Positions 26,381 to 35,868 are shown, numbered from the stretch's first letter. The stretch is DNA of 62,179 bases from an uncultured Algibacter sp. (GCA_947499935.1 CANMQH010000020.1:1-62179), one strand, 5' to 3'. The notes: generated from the letters alone by a model not told the origin. A program made the numbers and translations.

Positions 26381-26830
26381 ATGAAAATTATAATATTAAT
26401 TTTTACTTTATTAATAACTGGGCTTATGATTGCTCAAAAACCTGATAGCTTGGAATTAAAACAAGTTTATAAAAAATTTGATTCTATAAAATACTCAGAA
26501 TCTAATTTCATAAAAATGCAAAAATATTATATTAACAATATAGAATTAAAAAAAAGGATTAATGATAAGGCTGAACATGGAGATAAAAATTCAATAATTT
26601 TTTTTGAATTATTAACTCTATCTTATAAAAAATCAATAGATAAAATAGGAGAAAATGATATCAAAGCTTTAATTTATTCCTATTATACTTCTGTAAAAAC
26701 ACAAAAAAAAATTAAACAGTTAAATTTAAAATTGGACTCAAAAATTGATAGCTTAAAATTAAGGCAAGAATATCTCGAAAAAAAAATGAAACAGTATATA
26801 AAAGATATGGATAGCTTTAAGAAAGAGTAA
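26381..26830 (+). CDS. Secreted protein, mostly helical, unknown function
   Basis: 149 residues from the ATG at 26381, which gives a good signal peptide (MKIIILIFTLLITGLMIAQ). The earlier possible start at 26279 would put a 34-residue unrelated lead ahead of it. The mature part is Lys-rich and helical, ending in a coiled coil (LRQEYLEKKMKQYIKDMDSF). No family recognised. Confidence 0.55.
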   Translation: MKIIILIFTLLITGLMIAQKPDSLELKQVYKKFDSIKYSESNFIKMQKYYINNIELKKRINDKAEHGDKNSIIFFELLTLSYKKSIDKIGENDIKALIYSYYTSVKTQKKIKQLNLKLDSKIDSLKLRQEYLEKKMKQYIKDMDSFKKE

Positions 26831-26954
26831 CTTACTACAATGCTATTAAAAAATAATTATTCTTTTCTTTATTTATAAACTATAGTTAGTTAAATAAAAA
26901 CTACTAATTGGGTTTCTTACAAATAACTTACTACCTTCGTTTAAAAACATAGCC

Positions 26955-27524
26955 ATGAAATATAACCTTTCTAAAATGATGTCTTTAGATATTTATCTTT
27001 CTACTTTAACTAATAAAGAATACGATAAAATAAAGCATCAAATTATACCTTCTAATCCTAAAAAAACACCCTTATTAAGTTGGGATATTTATAGTCAACA
27101 TCATTTTAAAACACTTAAAAATCTAAAAAAAGAAAGAGATATTAATATTGTAAAATTATTCTCGGAAAAAGAAAAATGGCATAATGACATTGATAGTATT
27201 TTTGAAAACCAAGAATTTGAAGCCATTATAGTTACAGATTTAAAACAGAAAATATTATGGGTAAATAGTGGTTTTACCGAAATGACAGGCTATTCTAAAA
27301 AATTTGCACTAAATAAAACACCTCGTTTTTTACAGGGTGAAAATACATCTTCATTAACAAAGCAAAGTATTAGACATAAATTAAAACATAGCCATCCATT
27401 TACACAAATTATAACCAATTATAAAAAAGATAAGTCTCCTTATAAATGTGAAGTAAAAATTATTCCTTTGTATAATAATAACACTGTAACTCACTATTTA
27501 GCTATAGAAAGACGCGTTATATAA
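26955..27524 (+). CDS. Stand-alone PAS domain protein
   Basis: 189 residues. An 80-residue leader without clear fold precedes a PAS domain (about 85-185): EAIIVTDLKQKILWVNSGFTEMTGYSKK, then NKTPRFLQGEN and later KCEVKIIPLYNNNTVTHYLAIERRVI. The RFLQG motif is the LOV-type signature, but the photoactive cysteine position (NCRFLQ) is proline, so flavin photochemistry is unlikely. There is no kinase or other output domain; the protein probably works as a binding partner or sensor for another protein. A TACCTTCG element lies just upstream (26926-26933). Confidence 0.78.
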   Translation: MKYNLSKMMSLDIYLSTLTNKEYDKIKHQIIPSNPKKTPLLSWDIYSQHHFKTLKNLKKERDINIVKLFSEKEKWHNDIDSIFENQEFEAIIVTDLKQKILWVNSGFTEMTGYSKKFALNKTPRFLQGENTSSLTKQSIRHKLKHSHPFTQIITNYKKDKSPYKCEVKIIPLYNNNTVTHYLAIERRVI

Positions 27525-27532
27525 AAATATAA

Positions 27533-27564
27533 AAAGAAGGACAATTTGTTAATTATCCTTCTTT
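27533..27564. terminator. Bidirectional terminator between PAS gene and rnr
   Basis: Arms AAAGAAGGA and TCCTTCTTT across a 14-base loop, with T- and A-rich flanks for both convergent genes. Confidence 0.6.
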
Positions 27565-27601
27565 AATTATTCTTCTATTAAACGTTTAACTTTTTTAAAA
27601 T

Positions 27602-29842
27602 CTACTCTGGTTTCCCAATCAAATAAAAATCTAAGTGTTTTTTAACTAAATCGGTGTTTTTAACTTTTACTATAATTTCATCACCTAATTGATACATCAT
27701 TTTTGATGCTTTACCAACCATAGCATATTGGTCTTGGTCAAAGGCATAATGATCATCTTTCATATCACGAACACTAACCATACCTTCGCATTTGTTTGCT
27801 ATAATTTCTACATAAATTCCCCAATCGGTTACACCAGATATAACACCTACAAATTCTTCATCTTTATGATCTTGCATAAATTTAATTTGCATGTATTTTA
27901 TAGAATCGCGTTCTGCTCTAGTTGCCAAACCTTCCATATTACTGGAATGTTTACATTTTTGTTCGTAAGCATCTTCATTAGCTGATTTTCCGCCATCTAA
28001 ATACTCTTGCAGTAATCTATGTGCCATTACATCGGGATAACGGCGTATAGGTGACGTAAAATGGCTGTAATAATCGAATGCTAAGCCATAATGACCAATA
28101 TTATGTGTTGTATATTCTGCTTTACTCATACTTCTAATAGCTAAAGTATCTACTAAATTTTGTTCTTTTTTACCGTTTACTTCTTTTAATAAATTATTTA
28201 GCGAAGCCGATGTAGATTTACGATCCTTAAAATTAAGTTTATATCCAAATTTAGATACAATACCTTGTAAATTAGCTAATTTACTATCGTCTGGTTCATC
28301 ATGAGTTCGGTATACAAAGGTTTTTTTAGGGTCTTTTTTACCAACAAATTCCGAAACTTTTCGGTTAGCTAACAACATAAACTCTTCTATAAGTTTATTA
28401 GCATCTTTACTGGTTTTAAAGAACACACCAACAGGATTTGCAGCTTCGTCTAAATTGAATTTTACTTCAACTTTATCAAACGAAATAGCACCAGAACTCA
28501 TACGTTTACCTCGCATTAGTTTAGCAAGCTCATCCATTTTTAATATAGCTTGTGCTATCTCTGGCGCAGTTTTATATTCTTTTCCAGTTAAAGAAACTTC
28601 TTTTGGAATCGTATTATCTATAGTTGTTGGATTTTTAATAACATCGGTAGCCTTTAATGTTACATTTTGTTCAATAATAGCTTGCGCTTCTTCATAAGCA
28701 AAACGAGCATCACTATAGGTTACTGTACGTCCAAACCATTCGTTTTTAATGTCGCATTTATCATTCATTTGAAACACTGCAGAAAAGGTTAATTTTTCTT
28801 CGTGCGGACGTAATGAACATGCATTATTAGATAAAACTTCTGGTAACATAGGTACTACCCTATCTACCAAATAAACAGATGTTGCACGCTCATAAGCTTC
28901 ATCATCTAAAACAGTGCCTTCTTGTAAATAATACGATACATCTGCAATATGAATACCTATTTCGTATAGTCCGTTGTCTAATATTGTAAAAGATAAAGCA
29001 TCATCAAAATCTTTAGCATCTTTTGGATCTATGGTAAAGGTTAAATCTTTACGCATATCGCGTCGCTTTCCTATTTCTTCAGTAGTGATGGATGTGTCTA
29101 AATCATTTGCAAATTGTTCTACCTCATGAGGAAACTCGTTTGGCAAACCATATTCTGCTAAAATAGAATGAATCTCTGTATTATGATCACCTGGTTTACC
29201 AAGGACTTGAACTACTTTACCATATGGAGAATCTGCTTTTTCTGGCCAATCTTCTAGCCTTACTAATACTTTATCACCATCTTCGGCTTTATTAATTTTA
29301 TTTGTAGGTACAAAAATATCTTTATACATTTTTGTACTATCAGCAATAACAAATGCAAAATTCTTTTTTTCGTGAATTTGAATAACACCAACATATTCTG
29401 ATTTTGCACGTTTAATAACATTAGTAATTTCACCTTCAGCCTTTCCTCTTTTTCTACGTTTATAAGCGTAAAATTCTACCTCGTCACCATGCAATGCTTT
29501 GTTAATATTGTTAGATGCTATAAAAATATCATCATCAAAATCATCGCAAATAATATAACCAGAGCCTTTAGCAGACATATCTAACTTACCTGTATAATAC
29601 TCGGTATTAATTACAGCTTTAAATTTACCGCGCTCTACCTGTATAATTTCGTCTTGGCCGGCAAGTTTGGCTAAGGTTTTTATAATTTGATTTCTACTAC
29701 TGGCATCATTAACACCAAGTTTAGCAGCTATTTGTTTATAATTAAAAGATTGGTTTCTATCTTTTTTTAAAATACTAAGAATTGTATTTGTAAGGTCGGA
29801 AATGCCTTTTTTATTGGATTTCCCTTTTTTCTTTCTTGTCAT
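27602..29842 (-). CDS. rnr: Ribonuclease R
   Basis: 746 residues. Exoribonuclease of the RNB family that degrades structured RNA from 3' to 5'. The N-terminal helix-turn-helix-like region (about 20-62) leads to cold-shock-type domains, then the RNB catalytic block with TIDPKDAKDFDDALS (about 266-280, the acidic metal site) and HYGLAFDYYSHFTSPIRRYPDVMAHRLL (about 590-617). The C-terminal S1 domain is visible (FVGVISGVTDWGIYVEI). It is divergent from rpiB across a long non-coding region. Confidence 0.95.
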   Translation of the reverse strand: MTRKKKGKSNKKGISDLTNTILSILKKDRNQSFNYKQIAAKLGVNDASSRNQIIKTLAKLAGQDEIIQVERGKFKAVINTEYYTGKLDMSAKGSGYIICDDFDDDIFIASNNINKALHGDEVEFYAYKRRKRGKAEGEITNVIKRAKSEYVGVIQIHEKKNFAFVIADSTKMYKDIFVPTNKINKAEDGDKVLVRLEDWPEKADSPYGKVVQVLGKPGDHNTEIHSILAEYGLPNEFPHEVEQFANDLDTSITTEEIGKRRDMRKDLTFTIDPKDAKDFDDALSFTILDNGLYEIGIHIADVSYYLQEGTVLDDEAYERATSVYLVDRVVPMLPEVLSNNACSLRPHEEKLTFSAVFQMNDKCDIKNEWFGRTVTYSDARFAYEEAQAIIEQNVTLKATDVIKNPTTIDNTIPKEVSLTGKEYKTAPEIAQAILKMDELAKLMRGKRMSSGAISFDKVEVKFNLDEAANPVGVFFKTSKDANKLIEEFMLLANRKVSEFVGKKDPKKTFVYRTHDEPDDSKLANLQGIVSKFGYKLNFKDRKSTSASLNNLLKEVNGKKEQNLVDTLAIRSMSKAEYTTHNIGHYGLAFDYYSHFTSPIRRYPDVMAHRLLQEYLDGGKSANEDAYEQKCKHSSNMEGLATRAERDSIKYMQIKFMQDHKDEEFVGVISGVTDWGIYVEIIANKCEGMVSVRDMKDDHYAFDQDQYAMVGKASKMMYQLGDEIIVKVKNTDLVKKHLDFYLIGKPE

Positions 29843-30520
29843 GTAATTTTGTAATCATATTCATTCCCTAAAGGTATAGGAAATTTGTTTTTTATATAGC
29901 TTTATTTTTGGAGAAGATTAGCTATTTGTTTTTACAAAGCTACAATATTAATATTTAATACTATTTTTTTAATGTTATCTTACCTTTAATTCAAGTTATC
30001 CACATTATATATTATATAATAATTTTTCTTTTAAAATTTAAAAAATAAAATGGTGGTTATTATAGTCTGTTAATAGCGGTATAACTTTTTGCTATTTAGT
30101 TTTGATATATATTTTATAGAATGTTGTTGATATGAAATGAACAAATTTTTAATAGTTAACTTATTTAATTTCAATAGATACCAAAATACTATTAACAAGT
30201 GTTGAAAACCTATGTTAACAGCATTTTTTAATAAGTATTGTTATAAGATGAACTTATAAATACATGTTTTGGTATTCATAACTTAACAAGAAATTTACAT
30301 TAACTTATTTGCATGTTAAGTAAAGGTTATGGATTGAAAAATTAAATGGATATTCAATATTTTTCTTTTAAAAACTAATAAACACTTATTAACAAGTTAC
30401 TAATATTTATAGGATAGGTAATGAACATTTATAATTGTAGCTAAATAGAATCTAATTTAAAAAATTTCAATATCTATATATTTAGTAACTTTATACCCTA
30501 AAATAATTAGAACTTTTACC
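29843..30520. other. oriC: Long non-coding region; candidate replication origin
   Basis: About 680 bp without a gene, between divergent rnr and rpiB. A perfect DnaA box (TTATCCACA) lies at 29996-30004, followed at once by an extremely AT-rich tract (about 30005-30050) of the kind that unwinds first. Further on are repeated weak-box-like words: TGTTGAAAA (30200-30208), TGTTAACAG (30213-30221), TTATTAACA (30386-30394), and several TTAAC/TTAACAAG repeats. With parS sites and mnmG 25 kb away and rnpA 4 kb away, an origin is plausible. dnaA itself is not in the window. Confidence 0.45.
29996..30004 (+). promoter_or_regulatory. Perfect DnaA box
   Basis: TTATCCACA equals the strong DnaA-binding consensus. 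It is the only perfect copy I see in this intergenic stretch, and it adjoins an AT-rich tract. Confidence 0.65.
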
Positions 30521-30955
30521 ATGACAATCTCTATAGGAAACGACCACGCAGGAACCGATTATAAATTTGCAATTAAAAATTACTTAGAATCTAAAGGATA
30601 TACTGTTAACAATTATGGTACAGATGCTAATGATAGTGTAGATTACCCAGATTTTGTGCACCCAGTTGCTCAAGATGTTGAAAATAAAAAGGTTGATTTT
30701 GGTATATTAATATGCGGAAGCGCCAATGGTGTAGCCATGACAGCAAACAAATACCAAAACGTAAGAGCAGGTTTATGTTGGACAAAAGAAATTGTAGAGT
30801 TAATACGCCAACATAATAATGCCAATATTTTATGTATTCCGGCGCGCTACACAGCTATACCTCAAGCTTTACAAATGGTGGAAACTTTTTTAGAAACTAA
30901 ATTTGAAGGTGGCAGACACCAAAATAGAATAGATAAAATTCCATTATCTTGTTAA
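30521..30955 (+). CDS. rpiB: Ribose-5-phosphate isomerase B
   Basis: 144 residues, normal length. Interconverts ribose 5-phosphate and ribulose 5-phosphate in the pentose phosphate pathway. The start MTISIGNDHAGTDYK carries the phosphate-binding Asp-His, the catalytic Cys lies in ILICGSANGVAMTANK (about 66-81), and the later RHNN-type segment is RQHNNANILCIPAR (about 104-117). The gene has a near-consensus TAACTTTA element at 30486-30493. Confidence 0.94.
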   Translation: MTISIGNDHAGTDYKFAIKNYLESKGYTVNNYGTDANDSVDYPDFVHPVAQDVENKKVDFGILICGSANGVAMTANKYQNVRAGLCWTKEIVELIRQHNNANILCIPARYTAIPQALQMVETFLETKFEGGRHQNRIDKIPLSC

Positions 30956-31062
30956 AAAGAGTATAACTTTTCTCGTAATAAACTACATAATTATAACGAT
31001 TTAATATGTTAGTCATATTCATGTTTGGTATTTAAATGAAGATGAAATTCAAACATTAAAAT

Positions 31063-31509
31063 ATGCTAAAAATATACGTAAAATCGTTTACCGAGTTAAC
31101 AGCACAAGAATTATACAATGTGCTTCAATTAAGAAGCGAAGTCTTTGTTGTTGAGCAAAATTGCGTATACCAAGATATTGATGGAAAAGATGGCAAAGCA
31201 TTGCATATTTTAGGATATAAAAACGAAACTATAGTTGCTTACACACGTGTTTTTAGGTCTGGTGATTATTTTGAAAAATCTAGTATTGGTAGGGTAGTAG
31301 TTGCCAAGAATGAAAGACAGCATAAATACGGTTATGATATTATGAAAGCTTCAATAGAAGCAATTAAAACTCATTTTAACGAATCTGTTATTAAAATATC
31401 TGCGCAACAATACCTTATAAAATTTTACAATACGCTTGGTTTTAAAATGATTGGCGAAGCATATTTAGAAGATGGGATTCCTCATGTTGCTATGATTCTT
31501 AATTTATAA
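31063..31509 (+). CDS. GNAT N-acetyltransferase, ElaA type
   Basis: 148 residues. The N-terminus (FTELTAQELYNVLQLRSEVFVVEQNCVYQDIDGKD) is diagnostic of the ElaA subgroup. The GNAT core follows: YTRVFR, IGRVVVAKNERQHKYGYDIMKASI (acetyl-CoA loop, about 86-109) and FYNTLGFKMIGE. Substrate unknown. It follows rpiB on the same strand with about 107 bp between; whether they share a transcript is unclear. Confidence 0.85.
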   Translation: MLKIYVKSFTELTAQELYNVLQLRSEVFVVEQNCVYQDIDGKDGKALHILGYKNETIVAYTRVFRSGDYFEKSSIGRVVVAKNERQHKYGYDIMKASIEAIKTHFNESVIKISAQQYLIKFYNTLGFKMIGEAYLEDGIPHVAMILNL

Positions 31510-31734
31510 GTAAAAATACCATTACAATTTTACTTCAAGTTACATACTCTTTAGTACACAAAAATAGATTTACTCCATATTAAAATTTCGATAATCAGTA
31601 ATATTTTTAGTTATTTATATTCTTTTACCTACATTGTTAATAACTATTAACGTTAAAACGCATTTTTTTAAGATAAAATGTATTATTTAGGAAAACCTAA
31701 ATTAACCATTAACTTAACCTAACCTATAAAAATT

Positions 31735-32022
31735 ATGATACCGTACAAGGATATTCAGATTATTGAAAAAGAAAATATTAAGTTTTTAAATTTTCCAAAA
31801 GATGATGTATTCAATAAGCATGAAGATAAAATAGACCGCATTATAAACTTAAATAGAGGTCTCTCTTTAGGTAATTTAGAGCAACAAAAAGTAAAAATAC
31901 TATTTGTAGATGATCAAGGTTTAAAACGCGTAGAAACTACAATATGGGGTATAACAGACAAATCTGTTATATTAAAACAGTCTACAATATTGCCTTTAAA
32001 ACGGATAATAAGTATTGCGTAA
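31735..32022 (+). CDS. Small conserved hypothetical protein
   Basis: 95 residues, cytoplasmic, no signal or membrane span. The C-terminal half (VKILFVDDQGLKRVETTIWGITDKSVILKQ) looks like a small beta barrel. Its stop lies only 16 bases from the stop of the convergent S41 peptidase. The 225-bp gap upstream (31510-31734) holds no gene I recognise. Function unknown. Confidence 0.6.
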   Translation: MIPYKDIQIIEKENIKFLNFPKDDVFNKHEDKIDRIINLNRGLSLGNLEQQKVKILFVDDQGLKRVETTIWGITDKSVILKQSTILPLKRIISIA

Positions 32023-32038
32023 ATAACAAATCAATAAG

Positions 32039-33673
32039 TTATTTTAAGTAACCTTGATATGATGTTGGGTTACTTAAAATTTCTGAGGCTTTTTTTATTT
32101 CAGAATCATGTATTTTATAATATTCATAAAGACCTTCTCTATAAGCATATTGTTTAACAATATTCTCGGTTAGTAATTCTAGAAGATAATCTTTATTCTC
32201 GTCTATTACAGTGGTTTTAGATTTATTTAAATTAGATATTAAAGTTTTAAAATCTTTTTCGATATTATCGTTTAATTCTTCTTTTTTAGAGGCTTCAAAA
32301 GCTTTGTAAAGGGCTTTTTCTGTGCTCGTTTCAAAAGTAAAATTATTGGTTTTTAAAAAATTCTTAAAATTTTGAAAATCCTTATCATTAAGTTTTAAAC
32401 TATTTATATCCTTTATGTCATTCTTATAATGATAAGAGGTGGCATAGTCAAAAATTAAATTATTGTTAATTATAGCTTTAGTAATCGGTGATTTTTTATT
32501 TGTACCTACAACAACATCTGGTAAAACACCACCACCATCATAAACTTTTCTACCGTTTTTGGTTTTAAACTCGTTATAATTTTCTTGTTTAACCCTTACA
32601 GCTTCGCCTTTATCATTTCTATTCCAGTAATCTAAAGATTGTATACATCTACCAGATGGGGTATAATATCTAGATATGGTAATTTTTACCTGTGTACCAT
32701 AAGTAAGCGGTTTAGGTCGTTGTACCAAACCTTTACCATAACTTCTAGAGCCTACAACAATGGCTCTGTCTAAATCTTGTAGAGAGCCTGAAACTATTTC
32801 ACTAGCCGATGCACTTCTGCCATTTATTAAAACCACTAAAGGAATTTCTGTATCTACAGGGTTTTTTTTGGTGTAATATGTTTTGTTATATTTTTTTACT
32901 TTAGATTTTGTAGTAACCACTAATTGTCCTTTTGGAACAAACAAGTTAACAATATTAATAGCTTCGCTTAACAAGCCTCCTGGGTTTCCTCTTAAGTCTA
33001 AAACAATTTTTTCTGCACCTTGCGCTTTTAAATCGCGTAATGCATAATTAGTTTCTGCAGATGCTTTACGGTTAAATTTACTTAAAACAATATATCCTGT
33101 TTTATCATTTATCATAGAAAAATGAGGTACAGCTTTAATTTCTACTTCGGCTCTTTTTATATTAGCCGTTTGTGTTTTGCCTTGGCGTTTGTATACAACC
33201 TCTATAGTACTATCTGGAGCTCCTTTTAATAAATCTCCAGCATTATCCTTATAACCTTCAATTAAGGTATTACCTATTTTAATAATTTCGTCACCTGCTT
33301 TTAATCCTGCTTTATCAGCTGGATAATCTTTATAAGGCTCAATAATAACCAACCTATCTTTAAAGGTTCTTATTTTTGCTCCAATACCCGTGTAATCTCC
33401 GGTGTTATTTATTCTTGCTGCTTCAACATCTTGCTCGTTCATAAAGTTAGTATATGGATCAAGCTCAGACAACATACTTTTAATGGCTACATCCATTAAA
33501 TCACCCGGATTGGTTTCGTCAACATAATTCATGTTAATTTCTTTAAAGAGCGTGGTAAATATTTCTATTTGCTTTGCTATTTCAAAAAAATCATTCCTAA
33601 ATGCCGTTGTAGAAAAAAATATGCCACACATAACTACAGGAACAAGTATTCTCTTTTTGAATAAAAACTTCAT
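32039..33673 (-). CDS. S41 family carboxy-terminal processing peptidase
   Basis: 544 residues. Anchored by an N-terminal membrane or signal segment (about 9-24). A PDZ domain spans about 95-175 (VIIEPYKDYPADKAGLKAGDEIIKIG). The catalytic domain has LDLRGNPGGLL (about 226-235), the Ser region GRSASASE (about 285-292) and Lys314 in SYGKG. CtpA/Prc-type peptidases trim periplasmic proteins, including cell-wall enzymes. Its start is 5 bp behind the DUF4349 stop; together with rnpA they form one operon. Confidence 0.93.
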   Translation of the reverse strand: MKFLFKKRILVPVVMCGIFFSTTAFRNDFFEIAKQIEIFTTLFKEINMNYVDETNPGDLMDVAIKSMLSELDPYTNFMNEQDVEAARINNTGDYTGIGAKIRTFKDRLVIIEPYKDYPADKAGLKAGDEIIKIGNTLIEGYKDNAGDLLKGAPDSTIEVVYKRQGKTQTANIKRAEVEIKAVPHFSMINDKTGYIVLSKFNRKASAETNYALRDLKAQGAEKIVLDLRGNPGGLLSEAINIVNLFVPKGQLVVTTKSKVKKYNKTYYTKKNPVDTEIPLVVLINGRSASASEIVSGSLQDLDRAIVVGSRSYGKGLVQRPKPLTYGTQVKITISRYYTPSGRCIQSLDYWNRNDKGEAVRVKQENYNEFKTKNGRKVYDGGGVLPDVVVGTNKKSPITKAIINNNLIFDYATSYHYKNDIKDINSLKLNDKDFQNFKNFLKTNNFTFETSTEKALYKAFEASKKEELNDNIEKDFKTLISNLNKSKTTVIDENKDYLLELLTENIVKQYAYREGLYEYYKIHDSEIKKASEILSNPTSYQGYLK

Positions 33674-33678
33674 AAACT

Positions 33679-34503
33679 TTATTTTTTAATTTTTTTTAAC
33701 CATCTAATAAACAAAAACAATCCAACAGCAAATAAAAGGATTATGGGCCAAACATATAGAATGCCTAAGAATAATAACGAAATACCGTTAAAACCAGATT
33801 TAATAGCATTCCACATTTTAGTGCCATAAGATATGGTAACTGGTGGTGTTGCGCTTAAAGTATAAAACTCAATATTTAAAGTGCTTAAAGACACCTTATT
33901 TTTAAGGTATTTTAAACGGCCTTGTTTTGCTTCAATCTCTTCTCGTATGTTAGAAAGCTCTCGTTCAATCTCTAAAATTTCTTTAATATTTTTAGCTTTC
34001 TTAAGAAGCTCTAAATATCTAATTTCTAAAGCTTTTTTGGCGTTTAATCGAGCTTCTACATCTATAAACTCTTCGGTAACATCTAAAGAAGAAATACTTT
34101 TAGTATCAAAGTATACAACATGTTTACTAATAGAATCTATAGCCGTTTGAAAATTTTCTGAAGGCATTCTAACCACTAAACGTCTTGTAAGTGTGTTATA
34201 AGATTTACTAGATTTATCATCTTGAATAAAACCTTTATTAGCCTTAATAGATTTTATAATTAGGTTATAACTTTGATTTAAATCTTGGGTTTGAAAACGT
34301 AAATCGGCACTTTTTATAATTTTTTGAGATGTTTTTTCGCTAGGCTCTATGGGTAACTCACTATCTTCTTCAATATTAATTACAGGGCTTTCGTTATATG
34401 AAGAATCGCCATTAATTTCGTAATCTAATGTGTCATAAAAATCTGAAGATTGAGAACACATTAGGGGTAATAGAAAAATGGATATGTAAGATAAAAGTTT
34501 CAT
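33679..34503 (-). CDS. DUF4349 lipoprotein
   Basis: 274 residues. Lipoprotein signal ending at Cys16 (LLPLMC). DUF4349 proteins have an N-terminal small fold (SADLRFQTQDLNQSYNLIIKSIKANKG), a coiled coil (about 155-200) and a C-terminal membrane helix (about 238-262, LLFLGILYVWPIILLFAVGLFLF) with a basic tail. All three are present. Role unknown; the coiled coil and anchor suggest a scaffold. Operon with rnpA (6 bp) and the S41 peptidase (5 bp). Confidence 0.87.
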   Translation of the reverse strand: MKLLSYISIFLLPLMCSQSSDFYDTLDYEINGDSSYNESPVINIEEDSELPIEPSEKTSQKIIKSADLRFQTQDLNQSYNLIIKSIKANKGFIQDDKSSKSYNTLTRRLVVRMPSENFQTAIDSISKHVVYFDTKSISSLDVTEEFIDVEARLNAKKALEIRYLELLKKAKNIKEILEIERELSNIREEIEAKQGRLKYLKNKVSLSTLNIEFYTLSATPPVTISYGTKMWNAIKSGFNGISLLFLGILYVWPIILLFAVGLFLFIRWLKKIKK

Positions 34504-34509
34504 AAATTG

Positions 34510-34890
34510 TTAATTTGGTGAAGAAACTTTTTTTGAAAATTTTTCGAATAAATTATTCATTTTCATTTCAATTTGAGCTAAAGTAGGTTTCTCTTTGCCA
34601 ATATACAAAATCATAAAGGCATATTGAGTTGTTAAATTGTTAAAATAAGAGTCTTTATTTAATCTGTAAACTTCTCGCAACAAACGTTTTATTCGGTTTC
34701 TATCTACAGCTGTTTTAAAATTTCGTTTGCTAACAGATATGCCTGTTTTTACAGAGGTTTCGTCATTATGAGTTGTATTTAAAAACACTAGGCGTAGTGG
34801 ATATACAGAAACCGATTGACCTTCGGAAAATAATTGGTCTATAAGTTTTTTACTTTTAAGTTTTTCTTTTTTACTATAAGTGAAAGCCAA
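34510..34890 (-). CDS. rnpA: Ribonuclease P protein component
   Basis: 126 residues. Protein subunit that, with the M1 RNA, matures tRNA 5' ends. The N-terminus YSKKEKLKSKKLIDQLF, the KTGISVSKRNFKTAVDRNRIKRLLREVYR RNA-binding motif region (about 46-74) and the later AFMILYIGKEKP match the family. rpmH, its usual upstream neighbour in many bacteria, is not adjacent; the gene leads an operon with DUF4349 and the S41 peptidase. Confidence 0.93.
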   Translation of the reverse strand: MAFTYSKKEKLKSKKLIDQLFSEGQSVSVYPLRLVFLNTTHNDETSVKTGISVSKRNFKTAVDRNRIKRLLREVYRLNKDSYFNNLTTQYAFMILYIGKEKPTLAQIEMKMNNLFEKFSKKVSSPN

Positions 34891-34956
34891 AGTTGGTATT
34901 TTAGGAGATAAAGGTAATAAATTAAGAGAATTACTAGGCTTAATGGCTTTACGTAA

Positions 34957-35868
34957 TTAAAGTTTTATGAGTGTTTTAAAAACACCATCGATAACTTTTT
35001 TCATAGATGGTAAATCTAGAGTCTCTAATGTGTCTGCTTTTGTATGGTAATTTTTATTTCTTAGAAAAGCAGTATCTGTAATCATGAGTGCACTAAAACC
35101 TAAATTCCAGTAATTTAAATGATCGGAGAAATCTACAGCAGGTTGCGATGGCGGACTATCAAAAACAACGGTTTTAATAGCTGTCGTTTTTAAGAAAACA
35201 TTACCAAAATCTGATGCAAATTTTTTCTTATTATTTTGGTTTACTAAGGTTATAAAATTGCCTTGATTGCCGTAAACAGCACCTAATCTTGGGTCTGGGT
35301 ATTGTTGCGAGTTATGGGCATTAGTAAAGTAACCAATCATTTCTAAACTTACCATACCATAAACATTTACGTTATTATCAAGCAAGGATTTAGCGTGGAT
35401 GTAGCTACCCATTTTTTCAGTTCTAAAATACGGAGGTTCTTCTAGCGTGTATGCCACTAAATCTATTCTGTATTTTAATTTTTTTGTTTTTAATAATCTT
35501 GCTAACTCTAGTAAACCAACAATGCCGCTTGCATTATCATCAGCACCTTCTTGATTACCGCAAACATCGTAATGAGCTCCAATTATAATTCTTGTTTTAT
35601 TTTTAATACCAAAAGAAGCAATAACATTTTTATAAACGTTTCCATCTACTTTAAATTCTTGAAAAGCAACCTCTTGTGTAGCTTTTTCAAAGTTAGATTT
35701 AATGTAAAGTGCTGTTTTATTTAATTGGGCTATGTTAGCATAATTTCTGTAAGATTTTGTTTTGGTAATATATGTAAGGTGTGCTTTTATAGAATCTATA
35801 TGAGCAGATTTTTGACCAAAAGAAATATTAAAAATAAGGAAGAAAAGTAGCAGAAATATTTTTTTCAT
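34957..35868 (-). CDS. M28 family metallopeptidase
   Basis: 303 residues. Signal peptide (MKKIFLLLFFLIFNISFGQ). The zinc-aminopeptidase core has GAHYDV (about 96-101), the bridging-Asp region GADDNASG (about 107-114), then EEPPYFRTEKMGSY (about 143-156), and a later SDHLNYW (about 247-253). Such enzymes are secreted aminopeptidases of the M28 family. It is monocistronic as far as I can see, with rnpA starting 66 bases beyond its stop. Confidence 0.9.
   Translation of the reverse strand: MKKIFLLLFFLIFNISFGQKSAHIDSIKAHLTYITKTKSYRNYANIAQLNKTALYIKSNFEKATQEVAFQEFKVDGNVYKNVIASFGIKNKTRIIIGAHYDVCGNQEGADDNASGIVGLLELARLLKTKKLKYRIDLVAYTLEEPPYFRTEKMGSYIHAKSLLDNNVNVYGMVSLEMIGYFTNAHNSQQYPDPRLGAVYGNQGNFITLVNQNNKKKFASDFGNVFLKTTAIKTVVFDSPPSQPAVDFSDHLNYWNLGFSALMITDTAFLRNKNYHTKADTLETLDLPSMKKVIDGVFKTLIKL

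Noticed and set aside
31243-31250. ACACGTGT palindrome as a possible further parS site
   Set aside because: It shares only the CACGTG core, lacks the GTTCC/GGAAC arms, and lies inside the acetyltransferase gene.
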